Of a stretch of 64,000 bases of DNA, positions 32,843-41,629 are shown one piece after another. The DNA is from Nocardia flavorosea (GTDB lineage Bacteria; Actinomycetota; Actinomycetes; Mycobacteriales; Mycobacteriaceae), in the NCBI RefSeq assembly GCF_015477805.1, contig NZ_JADLQL010000004.1, positions 62,001 through 126,000 on the forward strand, given 5' to 3'. Within the stretch, counting starts at the first letter, position 1. Every line of letters starts with the position of its first letter. The notes beneath the pieces were generated by a model. It was not told the origin of the DNA, did no database searches, and saw only the letters and a list, made by a program, of their open reading frames with translations. A program made the translations under genes and the position numbers.

Positions 32843-33559
32843 ATGACGCGAAGCCGGGTGCGGACCGGCCGGGAGGCACACCCGGCCGTGGCACCCTCGC
32901 GTGCGCACCCGGATCCCGGCGGGGCGGAGCGCACCGCCCCGGATCCGGACCTTCCGACCGATCAACGCCTCATCCTCGCCGCGGAACGCCTGTTCGCCGA
33001 ACGCGGGATCGACGCGGTCTCGCTCCGTTCGGTGATGGCGGAGGCCGGCGCGAACGTCGCCTCGGTCCACTACCATTTCGGTTCCAAGGACGCCCTGGTG
33101 GAGGCGCTGATCAGCCGGCGCAGCGAGCAATTGCACGCCCGCCGTGCCGAATTGCTCGATACGGTCGAGAAATCCGGGGCACCGGACGCCCGCGCCCTCG
33201 CCGACGCCTTCGTCCGCCCGGTCGGCGAACTGGCGGCCGCCGGCGGCACACCGTGGATCCGCCTGGTCGCCGGGATCATGAGCGGTAACCACCCCGCGCT
33301 GACCAGGCTGACCGAAGGTTTCGCCCCCCAGGCCCGCCGCTTCAACGCCCTGCTCCAGCAGATCGACCCGGACACCGCCCCGCGCACGATCCGGTTCCGC
33401 CTCACCCAGGCCATGAACCTGACCTTCCAGACGCTCGGCGATCCGGAGGGCCTGCAGGGCATGCTCGCCCTCAGCGGCACCCGCCTCTCCCCCGGCGAAC
33501 TGCTCGCCGAACTCGTCGATACGGTCACCGCCATCCTCACCGGCCCACCCGACCGCTGA
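32843..33559 (+). CDS. TetR family regulator
   Basis: The protein has 238 residues with ATG ten bases after the ltp1 stop. A disordered Pro/Arg-rich N-terminus of about 40 residues precedes the helix-turn-helix (VSLRSVMAEAGANVASVHYHFGSKDAL). The C-terminal helical domain is of normal size. The same kind of helix (ANAAAVHYHFGSKEAL) is found in the TetR at 52305, so the two are related. Co-transcription with ltp1 suggests control of lipid genes, possibly its own operon through the palindrome at 31569. Confidence 0.8.
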   Translation: MTRSRVRTGREAHPAVAPSRAHPDPGGAERTAPDPDLPTDQRLILAAERLFAERGIDAVSLRSVMAEAGANVASVHYHFGSKDALVEALISRRSEQLHARRAELLDTVEKSGAPDARALADAFVRPVGELAAAGGTPWIRLVAGIMSGNHPALTRLTEGFAPQARRFNALLQQIDPDTAPRTIRFRLTQAMNLTFQTLGDPEGLQGMLALSGTRLSPGELLAELVDTVTAILTGPPDR

Positions 33560-33575
33560 ACTGGCCACCGAGGCG

Positions 33576-33698
33576 TGGTACACACCCGCGTGTCGGTTAC
33601 GCGTGGGCAACTACCGGCTCGTATACGAAGTCGACGATGGCAAAGTGATCATCCTGGTTGTCTCCGCCGGGCATCGCCGAGATATCTACGATCGGTAA
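33576..33698 (+). pseudogene. 3' remnant of a RelE/ParE-type toxin
   Basis: About 40 codons read CRLRVGNYRLVYEVDDGKVI and end LVVSAGHRRDIYDR at TAA 33696-33698. This is the characteristic C-terminal half of RelE toxins, including the R-x-G-x-Y-R and GHR..IY motifs. The first half, any start codon and the antitoxin gene are missing; the TetR gene ends directly upstream. It is a decay product and is not expected to be translated. Confidence 0.7.
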
Positions 33699-33829
33699 AC
33701 CCGCGGCGGAATTCGCTTGTAGCGAGTGGTATTCGAAGGACCGCGTGCAGAAGCGGCGGGACGAGCCGTTTCACCCGCCCCGCCGTCTGAAAAGCCGCCG
33801 AGTTCCGGAATTTCTCGCAGGTGCTTCGG

Positions 33830-34270
33830 TCAGGGCACTGCGCAGCCGGTGCCCGCGTTGATCCCGGTGCGGACCTCGATGGGCGCGCTGGTCACGACGA
33901 CGCCGCCTTGCTCGGCGCTGATGAAATGCGTGCCCGGGTTGGGAGGGGTCCATGTCGTGGTCGCGACGATGCCGTTCGGTGTGACGACCGGCGGGTTGAA
34001 TCCGACCATGACGTTGTTGTCGCGGAAGGTCACCGGCTGCGTGGTGTTGTTGACCGCGGCCCGCACCTGATAGGTGCAGGTGGTGCCGAAGGGCGTGGTG
34101 ATGCCCATGCTCCGGCCCGGGTCGGCGCCGACGTTCTGCGGTACCGCACCGGCTCCGGGGGCCGCAAGGACGAGCGCAGTGGCGACGGCGCCGAGTCCGG
34201 TGACGGCGGCCGTGGACCGGCCGGTTCGATGGCTGGTACGGGAGCTGCTGTCGGAGTGGGTCGTAGTCAT
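33830..34270 (-). CDS. small secreted protein, unknown
   Basis: The protein has 146 residues from ATG 34270. A signal peptide (hydrophobic VTGLGAVATALVLAAPGAGA) is predicted to be cleaved at AGA-V near residue 43. The mature part of about 100 residues is beta-rich (TCTYQVRAAVNNTTQPVTF, FNPPVVTPNGIVATTTW) with two Cys that could form a disulphide, ending TGCAVP. It resembles small Ig-like exported proteins of mycobacteria and nocardiae, but I recognise no named family. The neighbours give no clue. Confidence 0.65.
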   Translation of the reverse strand: MTTTHSDSSSRTSHRTGRSTAAVTGLGAVATALVLAAPGAGAVPQNVGADPGRSMGITTPFGTTCTYQVRAAVNNTTQPVTFRDNNVMVGFNPPVVTPNGIVATTTWTPPNPGTHFISAEQGGVVVTSAPIEVRTGINAGTGCAVP

Positions 34271-34622
34271 CGTTGATCACATCCCAACTGGTTCCATCGT
34301 GCGGGCCCGGATGGCCCGCTCGCGAGCTGTTTTCGTGGAACTGTGTCCAGCGTTGCAGTGCTTGCGATGGTCGTTGTCGACGGCGCTCAACGGCGGTACC
34401 CAGTTTATCCCCCGATACACCGGCCGGGTCCAAGGGTTGGACTGCATCGGTGTGATAACGACCCGGATCTGCGATCGGGGCCGCCCGACTGGTGACCGGG
34501 CGGATTCACCGCCTCGAATACCTTCGGCCGAAGCCGGAACGCACCCCCACCGCGATCGGGTGGGGGTGCGTTCAGCCGGGACGTTCCGGGGAATTCGCCG
34601 CTGCCCCCGGGCCGCCCGTGGC
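34271..34622. other. intergenic between SDR end and secreted protein start
   Basis: These 352 bases hold the 5' region of the secreted-protein gene and a strong hairpin at 34537-34573. I see nothing else that can be supported. Confidence 0.4.
34537..34573. terminator. 15-bp-stem hairpin after the SDR gene
   Basis: The arms GAACGCACCCCCACC and GGTGGGGGTGCGTTC are exact complements around GCGATCG. It lies 50 bases beyond the SDR stop on the minus strand and is a convincing intrinsic-type terminator stem, although no long T run follows. Confidence 0.7.
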
Positions 34623-35468
34623 TTACATACCGGGGAATTTCTCGGCGGTGCCGAGATCGACCGGCAGGGCGGCTCCGGTGATGCCCCGGCCGGTATCGCC
34701 GACCAGGTACAGGACGGCGTCGGCGATCGCCTCGGCCTCGAGCCAGGGCTGTGGCAGCAGATTCAGTTTCTGCATGATCTCCGCGGTGTCCTCGAGCACC
34801 GGATTCTCGAGGTCCGGGCGGAAACCGCGCACCATCGGCTCGTTGTCGATCATGGTGGTCCGGATGTTGCCGGGATGCACCGAGTTCACGCGAATATTCG
34901 CCCACGCCAGTTCATTGGCCAGTGATTTGGCCAATCCGCGCACGGCATGTTTGGCGGCGACGTAGTGCGCGATCCCCGGAACCCCGCGCAGTCCCGCCAT
35001 CGAACTGATCAACACGATCGATCCACCGCGGTCACCGGAAATGATATGCGGTACGGCAACTTTGGTGGTCTGCCAGACTCCGGTGGCATTGATGTCCATC
35101 ATCTCGCGGAACTCGTCCGCAGTGAGCTCCCAGGACGCTTTCGGCGATGCGGCGATACCCGCGTTGGCGACGACGATATCCAGCCGGCCGAAACGCTCGA
35201 CACCGGCGTCCACGGCCTGCTGCAGCGGCTCGAGGTCGCGGGTGTCGGCGACCGCCGTGACGATGCTGCGGCCCTCGGCTTCGACCAGTTTCGCGGTCTC
35301 CGCGAGATCGGCCTCGGTTGCCATCTCGTACGCCGCGGTCGCGACCGGCGCGCAGCGGTCGACGGCGATGATATCGGCGCCCTCGGACGCCAACTTCACG
35401 GCATGCGCGCGGCCCTGTCCCCGCGCCGCGCCGGTGATGAACGCGACCCGGCCGGTGAGCTTGCCCAT
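34623..35468 (-). CDS. mycofactocin-coupled type SDR
   Basis: The protein has 281 residues from ATG 35468, with AGAGGAGC upstream. The NAD-binding TGAARGQGRAHAVKLA, the VANAG motif, catalytic S (VLISS) and YVAAKH are in order. The insertion of about 20 residues after the DR...AP stretch (TAAYEMATEADLAETAKLVE) is the hallmark of the mycofactocin-coupled subfamily, whose members hold NAD tightly and pass electrons to mycofactocin. It lies downstream of the KstR-boxed fadD on the same strand and may act on a sterol or terpene alcohol. Confidence 0.85.
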   Translation of the reverse strand: MGKLTGRVAFITGAARGQGRAHAVKLASEGADIIAVDRCAPVATAAYEMATEADLAETAKLVEAEGRSIVTAVADTRDLEPLQQAVDAGVERFGRLDIVVANAGIAASPKASWELTADEFREMMDINATGVWQTTKVAVPHIISGDRGGSIVLISSMAGLRGVPGIAHYVAAKHAVRGLAKSLANELAWANIRVNSVHPGNIRTTMIDNEPMVRGFRPDLENPVLEDTAEIMQKLNLLPQPWLEAEAIADAVLYLVGDTGRGITGAALPVDLGTAEKFPGM

Positions 35469-35644
35469 GGTGCTCCTCTTTGTCGAAACTACTCGGCGCC
35501 CGTTTTCGTTGGGCTGTAACGGATGTCGGCGCGCCATACGGGGACGTCGCCACCTTCCCGGCCGAAGCCGGCGGCAACAACCGCTCACCCACGCGGGCCC
35601 TCGGGCCAGGCCCCCGTGGTCACGAGTGGTCGTTGCCGCGGGTT

Positions 35645-37234
35645 TCAGTTGACCTGCCGGCCTTCGCCCCAGTATTGGGCGCGCAGCGCCTTCTTGTCCG
35701 GTTTGCCGAGCGGACTGAGCGGGATACTGTCGGCGAAATCGACCGTCTTGGGCGTATAAACCGCACCCTTGCGGTCCTTCACCAACGCCTGCAGTTCCTC
35801 CACTTCGACCGACTGCCCGTCGCGGAGCACCACCACCGCCTTGACCGCTTCGCCCCATTTCTCGTCGGGCACACCGATCACCGCGGCCGCGCTCACCGCG
35901 GGATGCGCCGACAGGACATCCTCCACCTCGCGGGGATAGACATTGAAACCGCCGGAGACGATCATGTCCTTCTTGCGGTCGACGATGTAGAGGAAACCCT
36001 CCTCGTCCTGACGGGCGATATCGCCGGTGTGCAGCCAGCCGAATTCGATTGCCTCGGCGGTCTGTTCAGGCTTGTTGAGGTAGCCGTTCATCACCAGCGG
36101 GCCGCGGACGCACACCTCACCGGGTTCGCCCTGGGGTACCTCGTTGCCCTTCTCGTCGAGCAACGCGACATTGAGCCACGGGACCGGCCGGCCGCAGCTG
36201 GCGAGGCGTTCCGGTTTGGTCAGGTCGTGGTCGGCACGGCGCAGCACCGAAATGGTCATCGGGCTCTCGGCCTGGCCGTAGAACTGGAAGAAGATGGGGC
36301 CGAACTTCTCGACGGCCTCGGCCAGCCGGGTCGGCGAGATCGCAGAGGCGCCGTAGAACACGGTCTGGAGGCTGGACAGATCGTATTTGTCCAGGTCGGG
36401 GCTGTCGAGCAGGGCATAGAGCATGGTCGGCACCAGCATGGTCGCGGTGATCTTGTACTTCTCGATCGCCTCGAGGACCTTGGTGGGATGGAAATAGGGC
36501 AGCACCACGATGGAGCCGCCCTGCTGTGCCGTGGGATTCCAGAAGGCGGCACCGGCATGGCTGAGCGGGGTGCACACCAGGAAGCGGACCTCGTCCGGCC
36601 ATTCCCATTCGGTCATCTGGATGCGCAGCATGGTGGCGCTGCCACGGAAACTCATCTCGACACCCTTGGGCTTACCCGTGGTGCCGCCGGTGTAGGCCAG
36701 GCTCATGGTCGCGTTGGGATCGACCTTCGGCGGATTCAGCCGGTCGGGAGTGAAACCCGCGGCCAGTTCGATGAGGTCGGTACCGGCCTCCGAGGGGCCG
36801 AACGAGAACAAGTTCCGCAGACCGGGAACCTTCTCGTGCAACTGTGCGGCACGTTCGTCGAAACCACTGGGGTCGAAGATGAGGGTCTCCACGCCCGCAT
36901 CCTCGAGCACGTAGGCGTGGTCGTCGAGCGACCCCATCGGGTGCAGGGCCATGGCCCGCGACCCGTTCACGTTGTTCGCGCCCTGGGCGAACAGCACCTC
37001 CGGCCGGTTGGCCGAGAGGACCGCCACCGGTGAACCCACACCGAGCCCGGCGGAGGCCAGCGCCTGCGCGAACCGGCTGATCTGATCCCGCACGTCGCGG
37101 TAGGTGAGCGTGGCGTCGTCGATATGGACCGCGGTGCGGTCGGCATAGCGTTCGAGAGCCTTGCCCAGCAGGTCCACCGCGAGCGGCTCGCGGTGCAGCA
37201 GGTCGGTGTCGTCGACGTGCGGTTCAGTGTTCAT
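35645..37234 (-). CDS. fatty acyl-CoA synthetase (FadD), KstR-box upstream
   Basis: The protein has 529 residues from ATG 37234. The AMP-binding motif SLAYTGGTTGKPKGVEM lies near residue 175, and further motifs are YGQAESP, GWLHTGDIARQDEEGF, DRKKDMIVSGGFNVYPREVE and the catalytic Lys in PLGKPDKKALR. It activates a carboxylic acid to its CoA thioester in the cytosol. A perfect KstR consensus lies 137 bases upstream, so the acid is probably a sterol side-chain or ring intermediate. It resembles the FadD8/FadD19 type, but I cannot name the orthologue. Confidence 0.88.
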   Translation of the reverse strand: MNTEPHVDDTDLLHREPLAVDLLGKALERYADRTAVHIDDATLTYRDVRDQISRFAQALASAGLGVGSPVAVLSANRPEVLFAQGANNVNGSRAMALHPMGSLDDHAYVLEDAGVETLIFDPSGFDERAAQLHEKVPGLRNLFSFGPSEAGTDLIELAAGFTPDRLNPPKVDPNATMSLAYTGGTTGKPKGVEMSFRGSATMLRIQMTEWEWPDEVRFLVCTPLSHAGAAFWNPTAQQGGSIVVLPYFHPTKVLEAIEKYKITATMLVPTMLYALLDSPDLDKYDLSSLQTVFYGASAISPTRLAEAVEKFGPIFFQFYGQAESPMTISVLRRADHDLTKPERLASCGRPVPWLNVALLDEKGNEVPQGEPGEVCVRGPLVMNGYLNKPEQTAEAIEFGWLHTGDIARQDEEGFLYIVDRKKDMIVSGGFNVYPREVEDVLSAHPAVSAAAVIGVPDEKWGEAVKAVVVLRDGQSVEVEELQALVKDRKGAVYTPKTVDFADSIPLSPLGKPDKKALRAQYWGEGRQVN

Positions 37235-37371
37235 TCGTCTGCCTTTCGGGCCTGCTCGCACGAGCGGCCCCGCGAAGTTGACCGGCGCTCCGGCACGATC
37301 CCGGACCGCCGGCTCCTCGCGGGGCGCCGCGACCCAGAACCGTGCACCGAGGCTCGCAAACCGGGGAAAAC

Positions 37372-37385
37372 TATAACACGTTCTA
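37372..37385. promoter_or_regulatory. KstR-type operator upstream of fadD
   Basis: TATAACACGTTCTA matches TnnAACnnGTTnnA at every fixed position and is embedded in an AT-rich patch that probably holds the fadD promoter. It lies 137 bases before the fadD start and 104 bases before the divergent Rrf2 gene, which has its own repeat. Confidence 0.75.
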
Positions 37386-37468
37386 CTTCCTCGTATCGAG
37401 GAATTCACGAGTCCACACACTCCGCCACCGCCTGGGACGGAGCGCTTGCGCGCTTGCCAAGCCTAATA

Positions 37469-37485
37469 GGGATATCTAACATCCC
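37469..37485. promoter_or_regulatory. inverted repeat at the Rrf2 start
   Basis: GGGAT and ATCCC flank ATCTAAC in an AT-rich stretch that ends four bases before ATG 37490. The position overlaps the likely promoter or leader of the Rrf2 gene, so autoregulation is plausible. Confidence 0.45.
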
Positions 37486-37489
37486 GGTT

Positions 37490-37969
37490 ATGAAAATGGG
37501 CGAAGGCGTCGAGTGGAGCCTGCACTGCTGTGTAACCCTGGCCTGGGCCGAGGAGCACTGGCCGATCCCGATCGCGCGGCTGGCCGCGTGGTTCGACCTG
37601 CCCGTCGAATACCTGAAGAAACGCCTGCAAGCCCTCGTCCGCGCCGGAATCCTCACCTCGACCCCCGGTATCCGGGGCGGGTTCGGCCTGGCCCGGCCAC
37701 CGGAACAGATCACACTGCTCGATGTGGTGACCGCGATCGAAGGCGGAACCGACCCGTTCCGCTGCACCGAGATCCGGCAACGCGGCCACAGCGGTCGCAC
37801 AGCCACCACCGATTTCACCCATCGGTGCGGTATCGCCGTCGCGATGCGCCGCGCGGAGCTGGCCTGGCGGCGGGAACTGGCGGCGCAGACCATTGCCGAT
37901 CTCGCCGCCGCGGCACCGGTGGGTTCCGCCGAACGCACGCGGCGCGAGATCGCTGCGGCGGCAACCTGA
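37490..37969 (+). CDS. Rrf2 family regulator
   Basis: The protein has 159 residues from ATG 37490; ATG 37496 is an alternative. The winged helix reads ARLAAWFDLPVEYLKKRLQALVRAGIL and GGFGLARPPEQITLLDVVTAIEG, the Rrf2 pattern. Two Cys remain in the region that binds Fe-S in NsrR/IscR (FRCTEIRQRG and HRCGIAVAM); a third expected Cys is not obvious, so cluster binding is uncertain. The next gene on the same strand is an NDH-2-like flavoprotein, a pairing common in actinobacteria, suggesting redox-responsive control. Confidence 0.85.
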   Translation: MKMGEGVEWSLHCCVTLAWAEEHWPIPIARLAAWFDLPVEYLKKRLQALVRAGILTSTPGIRGGFGLARPPEQITLLDVVTAIEGGTDPFRCTEIRQRGHSGRTATTDFTHRCGIAVAMRRAELAWRRELAAQTIADLAAAAPVGSAERTRREIAAAAT

Positions 37970-38042
37970 GCACCCGGGCCCGCGCATACCGCGGCCGGCC
38001 CGCAGATTTTTCACTTTCGAACCAGCCGAAGAGGAGTCGACC

Positions 38043-39257
38043 GTGTCCGGAGTTGTTGTGGTGGGTGGCGGTTTCGCCGGTGTATGGAGCGCGGCGGGCG
38101 CGGTGCGTCTGGCCCGCGAGACCGGCCGCGAACTGACCGTCACCCTGATCTCCCCCGGTGACGATCTGGTGATCCGCCCCCGCCTGTATCAGTCCGAGCC
38201 CGAACGGATGCGGGTCTCACTGGACCGTATCCTCGGCCCCGTCGGAGTGCGCCGGGTCGCGGCCACGGTGACCGGGATCGACACCACCGGACAGACAGTG
38301 ACCGCAGCCGACAGGCAGGGCAACAGTGCCGAAATCCGCTACGACCGCTTGATCCTCGCCACCGGAAGCGAACTCGTCCGGCCGGAACTCCCCGGCGCCG
38401 AATTGCTGTTCGATGTGGACACGTTGCCCGCGGCCACCGAACTGGACACGCATCTGAACCGGTTACCGGATCTACCGCCCGAGGGCCGGTTCACCGCCGT
38501 CGTCGTCGGCGCGGGTTTCACCGGCCTGGAGATCGCCACCGAACTGGCGGACCGGCTCGGCACGATCGCCGCCGCTCACGGCGAGGAGGCCCGGGTGGTT
38601 CTGGTGGAGCGGGCAGACAGCATCGGACCGGAACTCGGCCCCGGCCCGCAGCAAGAGATCGCCGACGCCCTGACCGCCCTCGGGGTGGAACACCGGCTCG
38701 GCACGAGCGTCACAGCCGTGCAACCAGACCTGGTCGTCTTGTCCGACGGGACCCGGCTGCGAACCCGCACTGCGATCTGGACAGCGGGTGTGCGCGCCGG
38801 CGGACTCACCGCCGCAATCCCCGGCACCCGGGATCGGCTCGGCCGTCTGGCCGTGGACGCGGACCTGGCGGTTACCGGTGTGCCGGCGGTGTACGCGGCC
38901 GGCGATACCGCGGCCGCGGCGGCCGAACCGGGACACCAGGTCATGCAGTGCTGCCAGCATGCCCTGCAACTCGGTAAATTCGCGGGCCACAATGCCGCCG
39001 CCGACCTGCTGGGACTACCCCCGGTGCCGTTCACCGCGACCCCGTACGTCACCTGCCTCGACCTGGGCTCGCACGGCGCGGTGTTCACCAACGGATGGGA
39101 TCGGCGCGTCGTGGCGACCGGTTCGGTCGCCAAGGACCGCAAGCGCAAGGTGAACGAACTGTGGATCTACCCGCCGACCGACGATCCGGACGAGCTCCTA
39201 CGACAGGCCGACTACCGGTTCTCGGTCCGGCAGATCACCGAACCCCGCACGAGCTGA
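38043..39257 (+). CDS. NDH-2-like NAD(P)/FAD-dependent oxidoreductase
   Basis: The protein has 404 residues from GTG 38043, with AGAGGAG upstream. It has an N-terminal FAD motif VVVVGGGFAGVWSA, ATG (LILATGSE), a central NADH motif VVVGAGFTGLEIATEL, and VYAAGDTAAA with the FAD-contacting Asp. These are type II NADH dehydrogenase or related quinone reductase features. A C-terminal membrane-binding amphipathic tail is not obvious. It is downstream of Rrf2 by 73 bases. The truncated gene at 5464 is a fragment of a homologue. Confidence 0.85.
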   Translation: MSGVVVVGGGFAGVWSAAGAVRLARETGRELTVTLISPGDDLVIRPRLYQSEPERMRVSLDRILGPVGVRRVAATVTGIDTTGQTVTAADRQGNSAEIRYDRLILATGSELVRPELPGAELLFDVDTLPAATELDTHLNRLPDLPPEGRFTAVVVGAGFTGLEIATELADRLGTIAAAHGEEARVVLVERADSIGPELGPGPQQEIADALTALGVEHRLGTSVTAVQPDLVVLSDGTRLRTRTAIWTAGVRAGGLTAAIPGTRDRLGRLAVDADLAVTGVPAVYAAGDTAAAAAEPGHQVMQCCQHALQLGKFAGHNAAADLLGLPPVPFTATPYVTCLDLGSHGAVFTNGWDRRVVATGSVAKDRKRKVNELWIYPPTDDPDELLRQADYRFSVRQITEPRTS

Positions 39258-39594
39258 GCGAGGTGCCTCGGGCGCGTACCCGTTCCGATTTCGCGCTGTC
39301 CGATGTGCACGTGCCGATGCCGGGGATCGTCCCCTGCTGCGGCGGGCCCCTCGATCCGCCGGCACCGGTGTTTCTCTCCGGTGCCGAAACGGCGATCGAA
39401 CTGCTGGCGCCGACACAACAGCGCAAACCCGCCGCCCGGCCGGGACACAGAACTCCGCTTTCTGGCACCCGATCCGCGGCGGCATACTCGGCTGCCGGAA
39501 TCCTGGCCGGGAACAGCACCACGGACGGCTACCCGGATGTCGGCCGACGGCAGACGGGCGGTGACGTTCTCCGCGGCAGGCGTGGTCGCGGCGA
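39258..39594. other. intergenic between convergent genes
   Basis: These 337 bases lie between the flavoprotein and MFS stops. Apart from the hairpin at 39360-39386, I see no gene or repeat. Confidence 0.4.
39360..39386. terminator. hairpin between convergent flavoprotein and MFS genes
   Basis: The arms CGGCACCGG and CCGGTGCCG (9 bp, exact) flank TGTTTCTCT. It lies 103 bases after the flavoprotein stop and is a possible terminator. Confidence 0.45.
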
Positions 39595-40803
39595 TCATCC
39601 GGCGGCGGCCAGTTCCTTCTCGTTCTCATCAGCCGTCGTATGTGCAGGCAGATGCGCCCGGGAACAGCGCAGGACCATCGCGGTACCCGACAACGCCACG
39701 ACAACCAGGGCGCCGAGCAGCACGGGATAGCCGGCGGCGGAGTTCAGCAGGCTCAGCAGCGACGGCAGCAGGAAGCCGAGGTAGGCCAGGGCGTAGTAGA
39801 CCCCGGTGAGAGCCGCGAGTTCGTGCGGAGCCGCCAGCCGCTGCAATTCCAGCAGTCCCGACACCAGAGCGACCCCGTACGCACACCCCAGCGCGATCGC
39901 GGCGGCGAACGCCAGCGCCGGTGAACCGGCGATCGCGGCGAACATGCTGACCAGCAGACCCAGCGGCATCAGCGTCATCGAGGCGATCACCGCGCGGGCG
40001 CTGCCGGCGTCGTCGAGCCGTTTCGCCAGCGGTTGCACCAGGGTTCCGGCGACCAGCGCGCCGACGGTCAGGGCGGTCGAATACAGCAGGCTCCACTGAC
40101 CGACCCGATCGGCGACGAGCTGCGGCATGATCGCGTACGCCACCGCCGCCGACCCGAAGATCCACGGCGCCATCGGCATGATCACCCGGCGGAAACGCGG
40201 ATGGCGCAGGCCACCGAACTGCCCGGCAGCATAACCGCCCGCGGTGCCCGTCTCCGGCACCCGGAACACGAACGGCAGTATCAGGAGTGCGAGCAATGCA
40301 TGCACGAGATAGGGGGTGACCATGGGTAGCGGGCCCCACTGCGCGAGCGCGCCGGCGACCGCGGCGCCCAGCGCGAAACCCGCGGTGAGACAGAGCGCGG
40401 CCCACCGGGCGCCGGTACCCGCGGCGGCGCCGGCGCGGAAGCACAGCTCGGTGACCCAGGTCGTCCCGACCGCCATCGCCACCGCAACCCCGAATCCGGA
40501 GACCAACCGGCCGGCGGCTATCCAGCCGACCCCGAACGTCCCGGCCGCCAGCAGCAGACTCGCGACCAGGGACGCCAGCACCCCGGCGAGCGCCACCGGG
40601 CGGCGGCCGAAACGTCCCGATAACGTGCCCGTCAGCAGCAGGCCGGGAACCAGGCCGACGACATAGGCGCCGAGCAGAAGGTTGACGGTGAGCGCCGAGT
40701 ACCCGGCGTCCCGGTACATCACCAGCAGTGGAGTGAACTGGTTACCGCCCCACGCACAGACGAAAATCGCGGCCAGCGCCGCTGGTATGGACCTGGGCGT
40801 CAT
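39595..40803 (-). CDS. MFS transporter
   Basis: The protein has 402 residues with about twelve membrane segments. The loop 2-3 motif GTLSGRFGRRPVALAG and a long small-residue helix in the second half are typical of drug/sugar-proton antiporters. ATG 40803 overlaps the GntR stop by four bases, so the GntR regulator and transporter form one operon. The cargo is unknown; the GntR control suggests a small acid or an amino-acid-like compound. Confidence 0.85.
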   Translation of the reverse strand: MTPRSIPAALAAIFVCAWGGNQFTPLLVMYRDAGYSALTVNLLLGAYVVGLVPGLLLTGTLSGRFGRRPVALAGVLASLVASLLLAAGTFGVGWIAAGRLVSGFGVAVAMAVGTTWVTELCFRAGAAAGTGARWAALCLTAGFALGAAVAGALAQWGPLPMVTPYLVHALLALLILPFVFRVPETGTAGGYAAGQFGGLRHPRFRRVIMPMAPWIFGSAAVAYAIMPQLVADRVGQWSLLYSTALTVGALVAGTLVQPLAKRLDDAGSARAVIASMTLMPLGLLVSMFAAIAGSPALAFAAAIALGCAYGVALVSGLLELQRLAAPHELAALTGVYYALAYLGFLLPSLLSLLNSAAGYPVLLGALVVVALSGTAMVLRCSRAHLPAHTTADENEKELAAAG

Positions 40804-41453
40804 CGCCGGTGGGTCCCGTCCAAGTGAGCCCGCAGAGCGGTGGTGAATCCGGCGGCATCGCCGGATTCGATGATGTCGATCAGTTCGGCGTGCTGGCGCA
40901 GGACGACCTGGATGTGATCGGGCATCGGCCCCAGTGCGGCTACGTTCATTCGCCGCTGCCGGTCGGCCAGCCCGGTATAGAAGCGGATCAGCAGCGCGTT
41001 TCCGCCTGCTTCGACCAAAGTGCGGTGAAAACGTTCGTCGGCCTCCGCGAAGGTATGCAGATCCGCGTGCTGCGCCCGTTCGCGCTGTACCTCGAGCGCG
41101 GTTCGCAACTGTTCCACGGCCACCGGTATCCGCTCCGGTGTGCGCAGCAACCGGCGCACCGCGGCGCTCTCCACCGCTTCCCGGGCGTCCAGCACATCTT
41201 CGGCCTCGCCGGGTGGGACGGGCGCCACGATGGCGCCGCGCTTCGGTACCAGGGTCAGCAGTTCCTCGGCCTGCAACCGGACGAATGCCTCACGCACCGG
41301 GGTCCGGCTCAGGCCGAGCCGGCCGGCGATCTCGGTTTCGCTGAACAGATGCCCGCCCGGGAGTTCGCCGGAGAGCACCAGTTCTTTGGTGAGCCGGTAG
41401 GCCCGATCGGCGGCGCTCGCCGCGGGCTGGGCTGGGTCGGAATTCGTCGGCAC
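40800..41453 (-). CDS. GntR family regulator, FCD subgroup
   Basis: The protein has 217 residues from GTG 41453. The winged helix near residues 15-75 shows the GntR signature ETEIAGRLGLSRTPVREAFVRLQ and GAIVAPV. The C-terminal helical FCD domain has the metal-binding pattern D...H...H expected (DERFHRTLVEAGG and a later HAELIDII, HLDG). The gene ends in an ATGA overlap with the MFS gene. Upstream, at 41475-41498, is a 24-bp near-palindrome, the likely operator for this gene and the divergent thioesterase. Confidence 0.85.
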   Translation of the reverse strand: MPTNSDPAQPAASAADRAYRLTKELVLSGELPGGHLFSETEIAGRLGLSRTPVREAFVRLQAEELLTLVPKRGAIVAPVPPGEAEDVLDAREAVESAAVRRLLRTPERIPVAVEQLRTALEVQRERAQHADLHTFAEADERFHRTLVEAGGNALLIRFYTGLADRQRRMNVAALGPMPDHIQVVLRQHAELIDIIESGDAAGFTTALRAHLDGTHRR

Positions 41454-41474
41454 CCTGCAACCATAGCGGATAGA

Positions 41475-41498
41475 TACAAGCTTGCATGCAAGCATGTA
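41475..41498. promoter_or_regulatory. 24-bp near-perfect palindrome, likely GntR operator
   Basis: The centre GCTTGCATGCAAGC (41480-41493) is a perfect palindrome; one mismatched pair outward, TACA and TGTA extend the symmetry to 24 bp. It sits 22 bases upstream of the GntR start, between it and the divergent thioesterase. Confidence 0.7.
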
Positions 41499-41629
41499 CC
41501 CCAATTCACCTCGGCCGTTCCAGCCCACGTGGCCGGTCGAGTTCTCGACGACCGGCACGTGGGGGCAGGCAGTGCGGGCTCTCGGTAATGTCGTGGCCGT
41601 ACCACCCAGCGGCAAGAACGGACGACCAC

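Noticed and set aside
35555..35640. Imperfect inverted repeat between fadD and the SDR as a terminator
   Set aside because: CGGCAACAACCGCTC and its partner differ at two of 15 positions and are separated by a long loop. The genes may be co-transcribed, so I left it out.
35480..37033. 517-codon plus-strand open frame antisense to fadD
   Set aside because: fadD has all AMP-ligase motifs on the other strand; this frame has no recognisable domain.
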